Assembly (NCBI GenBank): GCA_937870605.1
Contig: CALMZW010000411.1
Location: 1-12,745, forward strand
Direction: 5' to 3'
Origin: an uncultured Synergistaceae bacterium
GTDB lineage: Bacteria > Synergistota > Synergistia > Synergistales > Aminobacteriaceae
DNA: 12,745 nt
Position 1 is the first letter of the stretch, and every line of letters starts with the position of its first letter. The notes beneath the pieces were generated by a model that was not told the origin of the DNA, searched no databases, and worked only from the letters and a program-made list of their open reading frames with translations. Positions 5,043 through 11,687 of the stretch are shown here, in pieces. A program made the position numbers and the translations under genes.

Positions 5043-6089
5043 ATGTTGACAGGTATCATTCAGAAGTACGGCGAGTTCCTCCCGATTTCTTCAGGAACTC
5101 CCAGACTCTCGCTTTGTGAGGGGTCAACTCCTCTTGTCCGTTTGCGGCGTTTGGGCGAGGAAACCGGGGCGGAAATATACGCGAAGATCGAGGGCGCCAA
5201 CCCGACGGGGTCGTTCAAGGATCGGGGGATGGTGCTGGCGGTCGCCAAAGCGCTGGAAGAAGGAACGAAGGGAGTTGTGTGCGCCTCTACGGGAAATACG
5301 TCCGCCTCTGCGGCGGCCTATGCCGCAGCCGCCGGCATCCGTTGCGCCGTTTTGCTTCCAAAGGGGAAGGTCGCGCTGGGGAAATTGTCTCAGGCGCTGG
5401 CCTTTGGTGCGAAGGCCGTCTGCATCGAAGGCAACTTCGATGCGGCGTTGCAGTTCGCCCGGCAGGCAGCGGCCGAACTTGGCGTCACTCTGGTCAATTC
5501 GGTCAATCCGTATCGTCTTTGGGGACAGCGATCCTCTGCGTGGGAGATCTGCGACGATCTTTCCGACGCCCCCGACTGGCTCATTATCCCTGTGGGAAAT
5601 GCCGGAAACATCAGCGCCTATTGCGCCGGTTTCGAGTTTTATAAGGAGACGGGGCGCTCGACGCGCCTTCCGCGTCTGATCGGCGTGCAGGCCGAGGGCG
5701 CCGCACCAATGGTCCGCGGCGCTCCGGTGTCTTTCCCGGAGACGCTGGCGACGGCCATACGGATCGGGAATCCTGTCAGCGCCGATAAGGCCCGACGCGC
5801 CGTGGAGCTCACGAACGGTCAGTTCATGGCAGTGACGGACCAGGAGATCCTCGATGCACAGAGGAAGCTCGCATGTCTCGAAGGAATATTCGCCGAGCCC
5901 GCTTCCTGCGCCACAGCAGCGGCGTTTCTGAAGCTCGCCGGGCTTGGGAAAATGCAGAAAGGAAGTCGGGGCGTTCTTGTCCTGACGGGGAACGGCCTCA
6001 AGGATCCGGAGGCTCCGATGCATTACCTGCCGGAGCCCGTTTGCGTGCCCGGAAGCTGGGACGCCATTCGGGAGGTTCTATCCCGATGA
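5043..6089 (+). CDS. thrC: Threonine synthase
   Basis: A 348-residue PLP enzyme of the tryptophan-synthase-beta fold that converts O-phosphohomoserine to threonine. Visible: the PLP lysine K59 in NPTGSFKDRGM, the STGNTSASAAAYA motif (82-94), the cofactor phosphate loop PVGNAGNISAY (183-193), and AEPASCATAAAF near 284-295. Length is that of the short bacterial class. The start at 5043 follows AGGAGG (5028-5033) by nine bases; an in-frame ATG at 5007 lies within the hairpin arm and lacks a ribosome site, and the ATG at 5038 is out of frame. The stop overlaps the thrB start in ATGA, so the two are translationally coupled and form the last two steps of threonine synthesis. Confidence 0.95.
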   Translation: MLTGIIQKYGEFLPISSGTPRLSLCEGSTPLVRLRRLGEETGAEIYAKIEGANPTGSFKDRGMVLAVAKALEEGTKGVVCASTGNTSASAAAYAAAAGIRCAVLLPKGKVALGKLSQALAFGAKAVCIEGNFDAALQFARQAAAELGVTLVNSVNPYRLWGQRSSAWEICDDLSDAPDWLIIPVGNAGNISAYCAGFEFYKETGRSTRLPRLIGVQAEGAAPMVRGAPVSFPETLATAIRIGNPVSADKARRAVELTNGQFMAVTDQEILDAQRKLACLEGIFAEPASCATAAAFLKLAGLGKMQKGSRGVLVLTGNGLKDPEAPMHYLPEPVCVPGSWDAIREVLSR

Positions 6090-7543
6090 GTCTGCTCCGG
6101 ATCAGGGTCCCCGCTTCGAGCGCGAATCTCGGCTCCGGTTTCGATACGGTTGGTCTTTCACTGACGCTGTATAACGTATTCGATGTCGACGAACTCCTCC
6201 CGTCAGGACGCTATGAGGTCGAAATCATCGGAGAGGGGAGCGGGGATCTCGGACGCTCTAAAAGAAATCTGTTTCTTGATTGCTATGAATCCGCGTGCCG
6301 GGAGTGGGGGTTTACGCCCCCCGGCCTCAGGTTGCGGTGTTTGAATGTCATCCCGCTGTGCCGCGGACTTGGAAGTTCTTCCAGCGCCGTCGTCGGCGGC
6401 GTCTCTCTTGCCAATGCGTTGCGGGACCGGCCGCTTCCGCTCGACGAATTGCTCACGCTCATGGTTCGAATGGAAGGTCATCCGGACAACGTCGTTCCCT
6501 CGTGTATCGGCGGAATGGTCGTCAGCTGCTGGGACGGAAAGGATCTGCGATACGTCCGGATGCCGCGCCTTCCCGCCTCGATGGTCGCCGTCGTCGCCGT
6601 TCCGGCGGTGGAAGTGAGCACGGCCGACGCACGCAGGGCTCTTCCCGAGCAGGTTTCGCTCAAGGACGCCGTCTATAATCTGAGTCGTTCCGCCCTCCTT
6701 GCCGCGTCCTGGGCCACAGGAAACTGGAAGCATCTTCCCTGGGCCATGGAGGACAGACTTCACCAGCCTTTCCGTGCGAAGCTCTTTCCGGGTGGAGAGG
6801 AGATTCTTCAGGAGGTCCGGAACGTTCCGGGCTGCACCGGCGTCGCCATCAGCGGTTCCGGGCCGAGCGTCATCGCGTTCAGCTCCCACATGCCGGAAGA
6901 TGTGGCGAGACACATGTGCGCCGTCTTCACGCGAAACGGAGTCCGATCCCGATTCTTCATGCTTTCCGAAGACAGGCACGGGGTGACGGTTCAGAAAAAT
7001 ATCTCGGGGGCTGGATTCTACCACCCCCTCAGGACTGGAGGTATGCACCGGATGGTCTTTCCTGCGGGATCGCGGGTGACATCGGTTCATAATGACAGAG
7101 GCGTCGTGAAGATCGCGGTGCTGGGTGTTCCGGACGTACCCGGCGTCGCGTCGCGACTGTTCACTGAGCTTGCGGATTCGGGCGTGGCGACGGACATGAT
7201 CGTTCAGAGCGTCATGCGGGGACAGGTGAATGACATTGCATTCCTGGTCCGCTCAAAAGACCTCAGCGCAGCCATCGACATCACGCGCCGGTTTGCGGGA
7301 GAAATCGAGGCGCAGGGAGTGACGTACGACACGGAGATTGCGAAGGTGACCGTCTCGGGAGAACAATTCAGCGAAGGAACGGCTATTGCCTCGCGAATGT
7401 TCTCCGTTCTTGCGGACAAGGGGATCAATATCGATATGATCGGCGCCTCTTCCCGTGATGTGACGTGTGTCGTCTCCTCCGGCGATGCGGATGACGCAGT
7501 CCGCTCGCTCTCGGACTTTTTCATTGGTCCGGGCGAAGAGTGA
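6086..7543 (+). CDS. thrB: Homoserine kinase fused to aspartokinase-type tandem ACT domains
   Basis: A 485-residue fusion. Residues 1 to about 310 are a complete GHMP-fold homoserine kinase: VPASSANLGSGFDTVGLSL (8-26), the ATP loop PLCRGLGSSSSAVVGG (90-105), EGHPDNVVPSCIGG (130-143) and the third motif GVAISGSGPSVIAF (252-265). Ordinary ThrB proteins end near here at about 300-320 residues. After a linker (311-330), residues about 331-480 form two ACT domains in the arrangement of aspartokinase: VKIAVLGVPDVPGVASRLF and DMIVQSV in the first, AKVTVSGEQF, IASRMFSVLADKGINIDMI and VTCVVSS in the second. It begins at ATG 6086 overlapping thrC, with GGGAGG at 6070-6075. The kinase phosphorylates homoserine; the ACT pair is expected to bind an amino acid, probably threonine or lysine, and control activity (inference). 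No frameshift or stop separates the parts. Confidence 0.93.
   Translation: MSLLRIRVPASSANLGSGFDTVGLSLTLYNVFDVDELLPSGRYEVEIIGEGSGDLGRSKRNLFLDCYESACREWGFTPPGLRLRCLNVIPLCRGLGSSSSAVVGGVSLANALRDRPLPLDELLTLMVRMEGHPDNVVPSCIGGMVVSCWDGKDLRYVRMPRLPASMVAVVAVPAVEVSTADARRALPEQVSLKDAVYNLSRSALLAASWATGNWKHLPWAMEDRLHQPFRAKLFPGGEEILQEVRNVPGCTGVAISGSGPSVIAFSSHMPEDVARHMCAVFTRNGVRSRFFMLSEDRHGVTVQKNISGAGFYHPLRTGGMHRMVFPAGSRVTSVHNDRGVVKIAVLGVPDVPGVASRLFTELADSGVATDMIVQSVMRGQVNDIAFLVRSKDLSAAIDITRRFAGEIEAQGVTYDTEIAKVTVSGEQFSEGTAIASRMFSVLADKGINIDMIGASSRDVTCVVSSGDADDAVRSLSDFFIGPGEE
7037..7054 (+). promoter_or_regulatory. Possible internal ribosome binding site for a free ACT subunit
   Basis: GGAGG (7037-7041) lies ten bases before an in-frame ATG (7052-7054, Met323 of the fusion). 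A nearer in-frame ATG (7043, Met320) is only one base away and unlikely to be used. Initiation at 7052 would give a 163-residue protein consisting only of the tandem ACT module. Aspartokinase II of Bacillus subtilis is known to make such a beta subunit from an internal start in lysC. Seen: the site and frame. Inferred: its use. Confidence 0.4.
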
Positions 7544-7555
7544 GTGGTTTTCCCT

Positions 7556-7583
7556 TTGAGATAGCGCCCCTTTTCGGTACAAT
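7556..7583 (+). promoter_or_regulatory. Promoter of lptA-lptB
   Basis: TTGAGA (7556-7561) and TACAAT (7578-7583) each match the sigma70 consensus in five of six positions, 16 bases apart. A start near 7590 gives a leader of about 36 bases before the lptA ATG. It sits in the gap after thrB, where no terminator was recognised. Confidence 0.68.
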
Positions 7584-7625
7584 AGCGACGCTTTGAAGAG
7601 CTTCGCCGCGGGGATGGTGGGATAG

Positions 7626-8363
7626 ATGCGGCTTCGGACGTTTTTTTCTGTTCTTGCGATTTTGTTTGTCGCCTCTTTTGCGCAGGGAGCCGAGGTCAGC
7701 CTGACCGCGGATTCCATGCGTTATGATTCGAAAAAGGGCCTTTTCTACGGGGAGGGACACGTCAAGCTCTCACGGGAGGGGCTCTCTCTTGTGGCGCAGC
7801 TTGCTGAAGGGGATATGGACGGGAAAAGGGTTCGTTTCATCGGCGACGTTCGGGCCGAAGGCAAATGGAACGAGGACGTCGTGGAGCTGTCCTGCGGGGA
7901 AGTCGCGACGGGGTTCGGCGATGTGCGCAGCTACCGTTTCGCAGGCGGGGTCCGTGGCAGACTCGGGAAGAGGATGATCGACGCCGATTCCGTCGTTCTC
8001 TCCGGAGACGCGTTTTCCATCGAAAAGGTCCGTTCGTTTGTGGACGACGAACTTCGCGTGTTTCTTTCGGCGGCTGCGATTGACGGCCATATCGTGAAAG
8101 GCGAGGTTTCGGATGTCACTGCCCGCGGCGGCGTCGTTCTGAAGTCCGGTCCGAAAAAAGACCTCCCTACGACGATACGCGGAAGCCGCGCCGTCTATTC
8201 AAAAGCACGGGGAAGCATTGTCGTTTCGGGCGCCGTGACGGCGGTTCAGGGAGACCGGACGCTCAGGGCGGAATCCCTCGTGTATTTTCTCGCCTCCGGA
8301 AGGATCGAAGCCGCCGGAAAACCCCAGATTGTCTTTCCCTTGAAAGGATCCTCCGCGCCTTGA
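7626..8363 (+). CDS. lptA: LptA/OstA-like periplasmic LPS-transport protein
   Basis: A 245-residue exported protein. Residues 1-21 form a signal peptide (positively charged MRLR, hydrophobic FFSVLAILFVASF, cleavage likely after AQG). The rest is beta-rich and repetitive in the manner of the OstA jellyroll: VSLTADSMRYDSKKGLFYGEGHVKL (about 24-48) near the start, and a second OstA-like block at about 180-235 with SRAVYSKARGSIVVSGAV and LRAESLVYFLASGRIEAAGKPQIVF. LptA proteins form the bridge carrying LPS from the inner to the outer membrane. At 245 residues it is longer than the E. coli protein and may hold two repeats. Its stop overlaps the lptB start (TTGA), which strongly supports the assignment. 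Ribosome site is weak (GGTGGG, 7617-7621 region). No lptC gene is adjacent. Confidence 0.82.
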   Translation: MRLRTFFSVLAILFVASFAQGAEVSLTADSMRYDSKKGLFYGEGHVKLSREGLSLVAQLAEGDMDGKRVRFIGDVRAEGKWNEDVVELSCGEVATGFGDVRSYRFAGGVRGRLGKRMIDADSVVLSGDAFSIEKVRSFVDDELRVFLSAAAIDGHIVKGEVSDVTARGGVVLKSGPKKDLPTTIRGSRAVYSKARGSIVVSGAVTAVQGDRTLRAESLVYFLASGRIEAAGKPQIVFPLKGSSAP

Positions 8364-9088
8364 CGGATCGCATTCTGTCGGGGAAAAAACTCTGCAAGGC
8401 GTACAAGGGCCGCACCGTCGTCTCCATGGTTGACATCGACGTCCACATGGGGGAAATAGTCGGCCTTCTCGGCCCGAACGGAGCCGGAAAGACGACGACG
8501 TTCTATATGATCGTCGGCCTCGTGTCACCCGATTCCGGGAGCGTCTGCATCAAGGATCGGGATGTCACCCATCTTCCCGTCTACAAACGGGCGAAACTGG
8601 GAGTCGGATACCTGCCGCAGGAGTCCTCGGTTTTCCGGAGCCTGAGCGTCCGGGAAAATCTTGAACTCGTTCTCGAGGAGCTTGGAACCGAGTCTTCCGA
8701 GCGAAAGGGAGTCGTCGAGCATCTTCTCGAAGAATTCGGGCTTACCCGGCTGGCGTCGACAAGCGGGTACGCCCTGAGCGGCGGCGAACGCCGCCGCGTG
8801 GAGATCGCCCGTTGTCTGGCCATCATGCCGCATTTTCTGCTGCTCGATGAACCTTTCAGTGGAATCGATCCGATAGCAGTGTACGATATCCAGCAGATCA
8901 TCCTGAACCTCAGGGCGAAGGGATTCGGGATTCTTCTGACGGACCACAATGTTCGCGATACGCTGGCGATTACCGACAGGACATATCTGATCCATCAGGG
9001 GCAGATCGTGATCGAGGGGTCGCCCGATGACGTCGCTCAGAGCGAAGTCGCCCGGAAGTTCTACCTGGGCGACAGGTTTTCCTGGTAG
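8360..9088 (+). CDS. lptB: LPS export ABC transporter ATP-binding protein
   Basis: A 242-residue cytoplasmic ATPase that powers LPS extraction with LptFG. Motifs in order: Walker A GPNGAGKTTTFYMIVG (about 36-51), Q-loop in GYLPQESSVFRSLSV, signature LSGGERRRVEIAR, Walker B FLLLDEPFSGIDPIAV and the H-loop LTDHNVRDTL. The PNGAGKTTTFYMIVGLV and SGGERRRVEIAR forms are specific for LptB rather than for other ABC ATPases. The start is TTG at 8360, overlapping the lptA stop by four bases (TTGA); it gives the N-terminus expected for the family, while the next Met (VSMVDID) would remove the first strand. Its 3' end overlaps the convergent protease gene by 28 bases. Confidence 0.95.
   Translation: MTDRILSGKKLCKAYKGRTVVSMVDIDVHMGEIVGLLGPNGAGKTTTFYMIVGLVSPDSGSVCIKDRDVTHLPVYKRAKLGVGYLPQESSVFRSLSVRENLELVLEELGTESSERKGVVEHLLEEFGLTRLASTSGYALSGGERRRVEIARCLAIMPHFLLLDEPFSGIDPIAVYDIQQIILNLRAKGFGILLTDHNVRDTLAITDRTYLIHQGQIVIEGSPDDVAQSEVARKFYLGDRFSW
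9047..9073. other. Inverted repeat at the convergent gene ends
   Basis: GTCGCCC (9047-9053) is exactly complementary to GGGCGAC (9067-9073), with two further pairs after a one-base bulge. It spans the tail-to-tail overlap of lptB and the protease gene. The T tract after it on the plus strand is short (four T) and none is evident on the minus strand, so a role as a two-way terminator is only possible. Confidence 0.3.
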
Positions 9089-9525
9089 ACGGGGATATGT
9101 TCGGTTTCTTCGGCTTCGATGAGGGCGCAGACCGTGTCGATCGCTTCGGCGACGGACGGGGATACTTCCGAAAACGGAGAGGCGTCGGCCGGTTGAATGC
9201 CGAGAATGCGGACGGATATGTTCTCGGGGAGCAGTTCGAGCAGGAGCGGAACGGGAATTCCGTGAGACGAAAAAGAAACGCCTGCGCAATCTTTGGGATC
9301 GACGCGACGGATCGAGCCTGGCGGGAGCCCCATGTCGAGCGCATCCACGATGAGAAGCATCTCAGGCATTCGCTTTTTTGCAAGGCCGATATAATTCTCA
9401 GGCGTTGTTTCGCAGTTTACGGAGAGCACTCCGGGAATCGACATCGCGGCGATTCGTTCCGCGACAGTCGGTCCGGCCGCGTCATCTCCATGAAACACAT
9501 TTCCGATTCCCCAGATCATTATCAT
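9061..9525 (-). CDS. Hydrogenase maturation protease-like protein (peptidase M52 family)
   Basis: A 154-residue protein of the HycI/HybD/HyaD family, nickel-dependent endopeptidases that trim the C-terminus of the large subunit of [NiFe] hydrogenases. Seen: IWGIGNVFHGDDAAGP at the N-terminus (the family GxGN...GDD motif, D15 in the place of the Ni-binding Glu/Asp), LLIVDALDMG (D61) and SFSSHGIPVPLLLELL (H88), so all three expected metal ligands are present. Start at 9525 gives MIMIWGIG and follows AGGAAAGG; 9519 is an alternative two residues shorter. No hydrogenase genes are in the window, so its target is unknown. It runs convergent to lptB (28-base overlap) and divergent from murJ, with only 39 bases between the start codons. 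Confidence 0.85.
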   Translation of the reverse strand: MIMIWGIGNVFHGDDAAGPTVAERIAAMSIPGVLSVNCETTPENYIGLAKKRMPEMLLIVDALDMGLPPGSIRRVDPKDCAGVSFSSHGIPVPLLLELLPENISVRILGIQPADASPFSEVSPSVAEAIDTVCALIEAEETEHIPVYQENLSPR

Positions 9526-9564
9526 CGCGGCATCACCCTTTCCTGTGAATAAGGAGGCTTTTCG

Positions 9565-11154
9565 ATGCGGTCCCATGTGGCTTCCGTCGTTCGGAACGCC
9601 TTCCTGATGATGGCGGGAACGCTGGCGAGCCGGTTTCTCGGGCTTGTCCGCGAGATCATCACCGCGGCGTTTTTCGGCGCGTCGCGACAAATCGACGCCT
9701 TCAATATCGCCTACACGCTCGCGAATCTTCTGCGGCAACTTCTGGCCGAGGGTGCTCTTTCGGCGGCGTTCGTTCCCATATTTTCGAGGAGTCTGCAAGA
9801 TGACGGACGGAAACGGGCGCTTTCGCTCGCACGGCAGGCAATGGGGGCGCTCCTTATTGCGGGGACGGCCGTAGTTTGCATCGGCATCGCGTTTTCCCCC
9901 GCCCTCGTCGCTCTGATGGCTCCCGGATTCGATCAGGAAAAAACCGCGCTTGCGATAACACTGACCCGCCGGCTTTTCCCGTTTCTGTTGATCATATCAC
10001 TTGCCGCGCTGGCGATGGGAGTTCTGAACAGTCTCGATTCCTACTTCATCCCCGCTGTTGCGCCCGGGGTGAGCAATATCGTGTACATTCTGCTTCTTCT
10101 GCTTCTGGCGCCCCGATGGGGGATCGGCTGTCTCGTTGTCGCCGTTATTGCGGGAGGCTTTTCGCATATGCTCCTTCAATGGGTGTGGAGCGCACGGCTT
10201 GGAATGACGTTGACCCCGGAGATTCCCAAGCGTCATGACCGCGACCTTCGCCGGATGCTGGCGCTTTTCTTTCCGTACGCTGCGGGATTATCCCTGAATC
10301 AGGTGAACCCCGTAGTGAGCCGCATGTTCGGCTCTTTTCTCCAGGATGGCGCTATTTCCGTTCTCAACTACGCCAACCGCGTGATCCAGCTCCCGCTCGG
10401 ACTCTTTGTCATTGCCGTGTCTCAGGCCGTATTGCCGGAGCTGTCGCGCTGCGTGTCCCGTCCTGATGAATTCCGGGAGATTATGCGCGACTCCATCCGC
10501 TTCGCCCTGTTCATCGTATTTCCGGTGACGGTCGGGCTGGTGCTGGTTTCCGACGAAATGATCCATCTCCTTTTCTACCGGGGGGCGTTTTCCGAATGGG
10601 CGTGGCACGCGACAGCATCTTCGCTCGCACTGTATTCGTTGGGGCTTCCGGGAATGGCGTGCACGACCGTTGTCATGCGCGGGCTCTACGCGAAGGGGCT
10701 TCCGCGGGAAGCGATGTGGGTCACTCTGGCAAGCGTTGCGGGAAATCTCCTGCTGAGTTTTTTTCTTGTGAGGCGGTTTTCGTTTGAAGGGCTCGCGTTT
10801 GCGACCTCAGCTGCATTCGTTCTGTCGGGGGCGACCGGTGTATTTCTTCTTTCACGCAGGATGGGATCGTCTATCGGAGTCTTCCGGCCGGGGTGGACGC
10901 TCAAAACGGGCGTGGCCCTGATCTGTATGGGTTTTTGTATTCTTTCCCTAAAGAGACTATTCCCGTATCCCATCGACGGAACCGGTATTCTCAGAGCATG
11001 TTGGCTTCTTGCAGTCATGGTTTTTGGCGCTTCGGTTTACGCGGCGCTTACCCTCCTTTTCAGATTTCAGGAGTGGCAATGGATCCGGCGAGCTCTCGAA
11101 CGGAAGAGAAAGAACGCGGACACGAGTGATACGGAAAGGAGTCGTGAAGAATGA
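9565..11154 (+). CDS. murJ: Lipid II flippase MurJ (MviN family)
   Basis: A 529-residue integral membrane protein of the MOP superfamily that flips lipid II across the cytoplasmic membrane for peptidoglycan synthesis. The N-terminal signature is intact: SRFLGLVREIITAAFFGASRQIDAFNIAYTLANLLRQLLAEGALSAAFVPIFS contains R23, R29, D44, R57 and E62, positions essential or conserved in the family. Many hydrophobic segments follow to about residue 505, in line with 13-14 membrane helices, and the tail (RKRKNADTSDTERSREE) is charged. The ATG at 9565 follows AAGGAGG (9551-9557). It overlaps the next gene in ATGA. Promoter not located with confidence; it must lie inside the divergent protease gene. Confidence 0.95.
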   Translation: MRSHVASVVRNAFLMMAGTLASRFLGLVREIITAAFFGASRQIDAFNIAYTLANLLRQLLAEGALSAAFVPIFSRSLQDDGRKRALSLARQAMGALLIAGTAVVCIGIAFSPALVALMAPGFDQEKTALAITLTRRLFPFLLIISLAALAMGVLNSLDSYFIPAVAPGVSNIVYILLLLLLAPRWGIGCLVVAVIAGGFSHMLLQWVWSARLGMTLTPEIPKRHDRDLRRMLALFFPYAAGLSLNQVNPVVSRMFGSFLQDGAISVLNYANRVIQLPLGLFVIAVSQAVLPELSRCVSRPDEFREIMRDSIRFALFIVFPVTVGLVLVSDEMIHLLFYRGAFSEWAWHATASSLALYSLGLPGMACTTVVMRGLYAKGLPREAMWVTLASVAGNLLLSFFLVRRFSFEGLAFATSAAFVLSGATGVFLLSRRMGSSIGVFRPGWTLKTGVALICMGFCILSLKRLFPYPIDGTGILRACWLLAVMVFGASVYAALTLLFRFQEWQWIRRALERKRKNADTSDTERSREE

Positions 11155-11687
11155 TGAAAAAGATGCTGATGCTTTGCGCGCTGGCGTTCCTGTGTTGCAC
11201 CGGCGCGGCTCGCGCGGACGAAGTGGAGACGTTGCTCTCCGGGCGAACGACGACCGTCTGGATCGAAGGAGAGCAGTTGGGGGATATGATGATCGGTGCG
11301 CGGGCGTTGATGGAGTTCATCTACGTGGACGCCGCGTTGTCACGTATCGCGGTAGAAAACGGTCCCGATGTTCCCGAGTGGCTCACTTGGCACGCGAAAC
11401 ATTTCGGGACTCGGGAGACGAGAAAAAAAGCTTTGTTGATCGTGCGCTTTGAGGCCAGAAAGCGATGGACGTTTGAGCCGATGCACATCCGGGTGAACGG
11501 CAGGAGTCTTGAGGAGTCGGATATCCTGTCCAAAAAGGAGTTTATCCCGACGGGTGAACTTCCGGCGGGATCCTCAGGATCCTTCGCGATATGCATTCCC
11601 GCCGCGAAGCTTGATGACGGGAAGGGACGCATGCAGGTTCGTTACGGTGAATACGAGGCAAGCCTCACGCTGCCTGGAAAGAAATGA
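11151..11687 (+). CDS. Exported protein of unknown function
   Basis: Not recognised. The 178 residues begin with a signal peptide (MMKKMLMLCALAFLCCTGAARA, cleavage likely before DEVE); the cysteines are not in a proper lipobox, so a soluble periplasmic protein is more likely than a lipoprotein. The mature part (about 155 residues) is mixed charged and hydrophobic with RTTTVWIEGEQLGDMMIGARALMEFIYVD near its start, a Trp-rich middle (WLTWHAKHFG) and a strand-rich end (FAICIPAAKLDDGKGRMQVRYGEYEASLTLPGK) suggestive of a beta domain. Start ATG 11151 overlaps the murJ stop; ATG 11154 is equally possible. AAAGGA at 11135-11140 serves either. The stop abuts tsaD. The tight packing says it is co-expressed with murJ and tsaD, so an envelope role is a reasonable guess and no more. 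Confidence 0.85.
   Translation: MMKKMLMLCALAFLCCTGAARADEVETLLSGRTTTVWIEGEQLGDMMIGARALMEFIYVDAALSRIAVENGPDVPEWLTWHAKHFGTRETRKKALLIVRFEARKRWTFEPMHIRVNGRSLEESDILSKKEFIPTGELPAGSSGSFAICIPAAKLDDGKGRMQVRYGEYEASLTLPGKK

Noticed and set aside
5124..6023. Long minus-strand frame (299 residues) opposite thrC
   Set aside because: Low-complexity, Arg/His-rich translation typical of a shadow of a high-G+C gene; thrC is clearly the coding strand.
6203..7090. Long minus-strand frame (295 residues) opposite thrB
   Set aside because: No recognisable protein features and a composition expected of an antisense shadow.
9367..9395. TATAAT at 9390-9395 as a murJ promoter
   Set aside because: No acceptable -35 box at the right distance and it lies about 170 bases upstream inside the protease gene.
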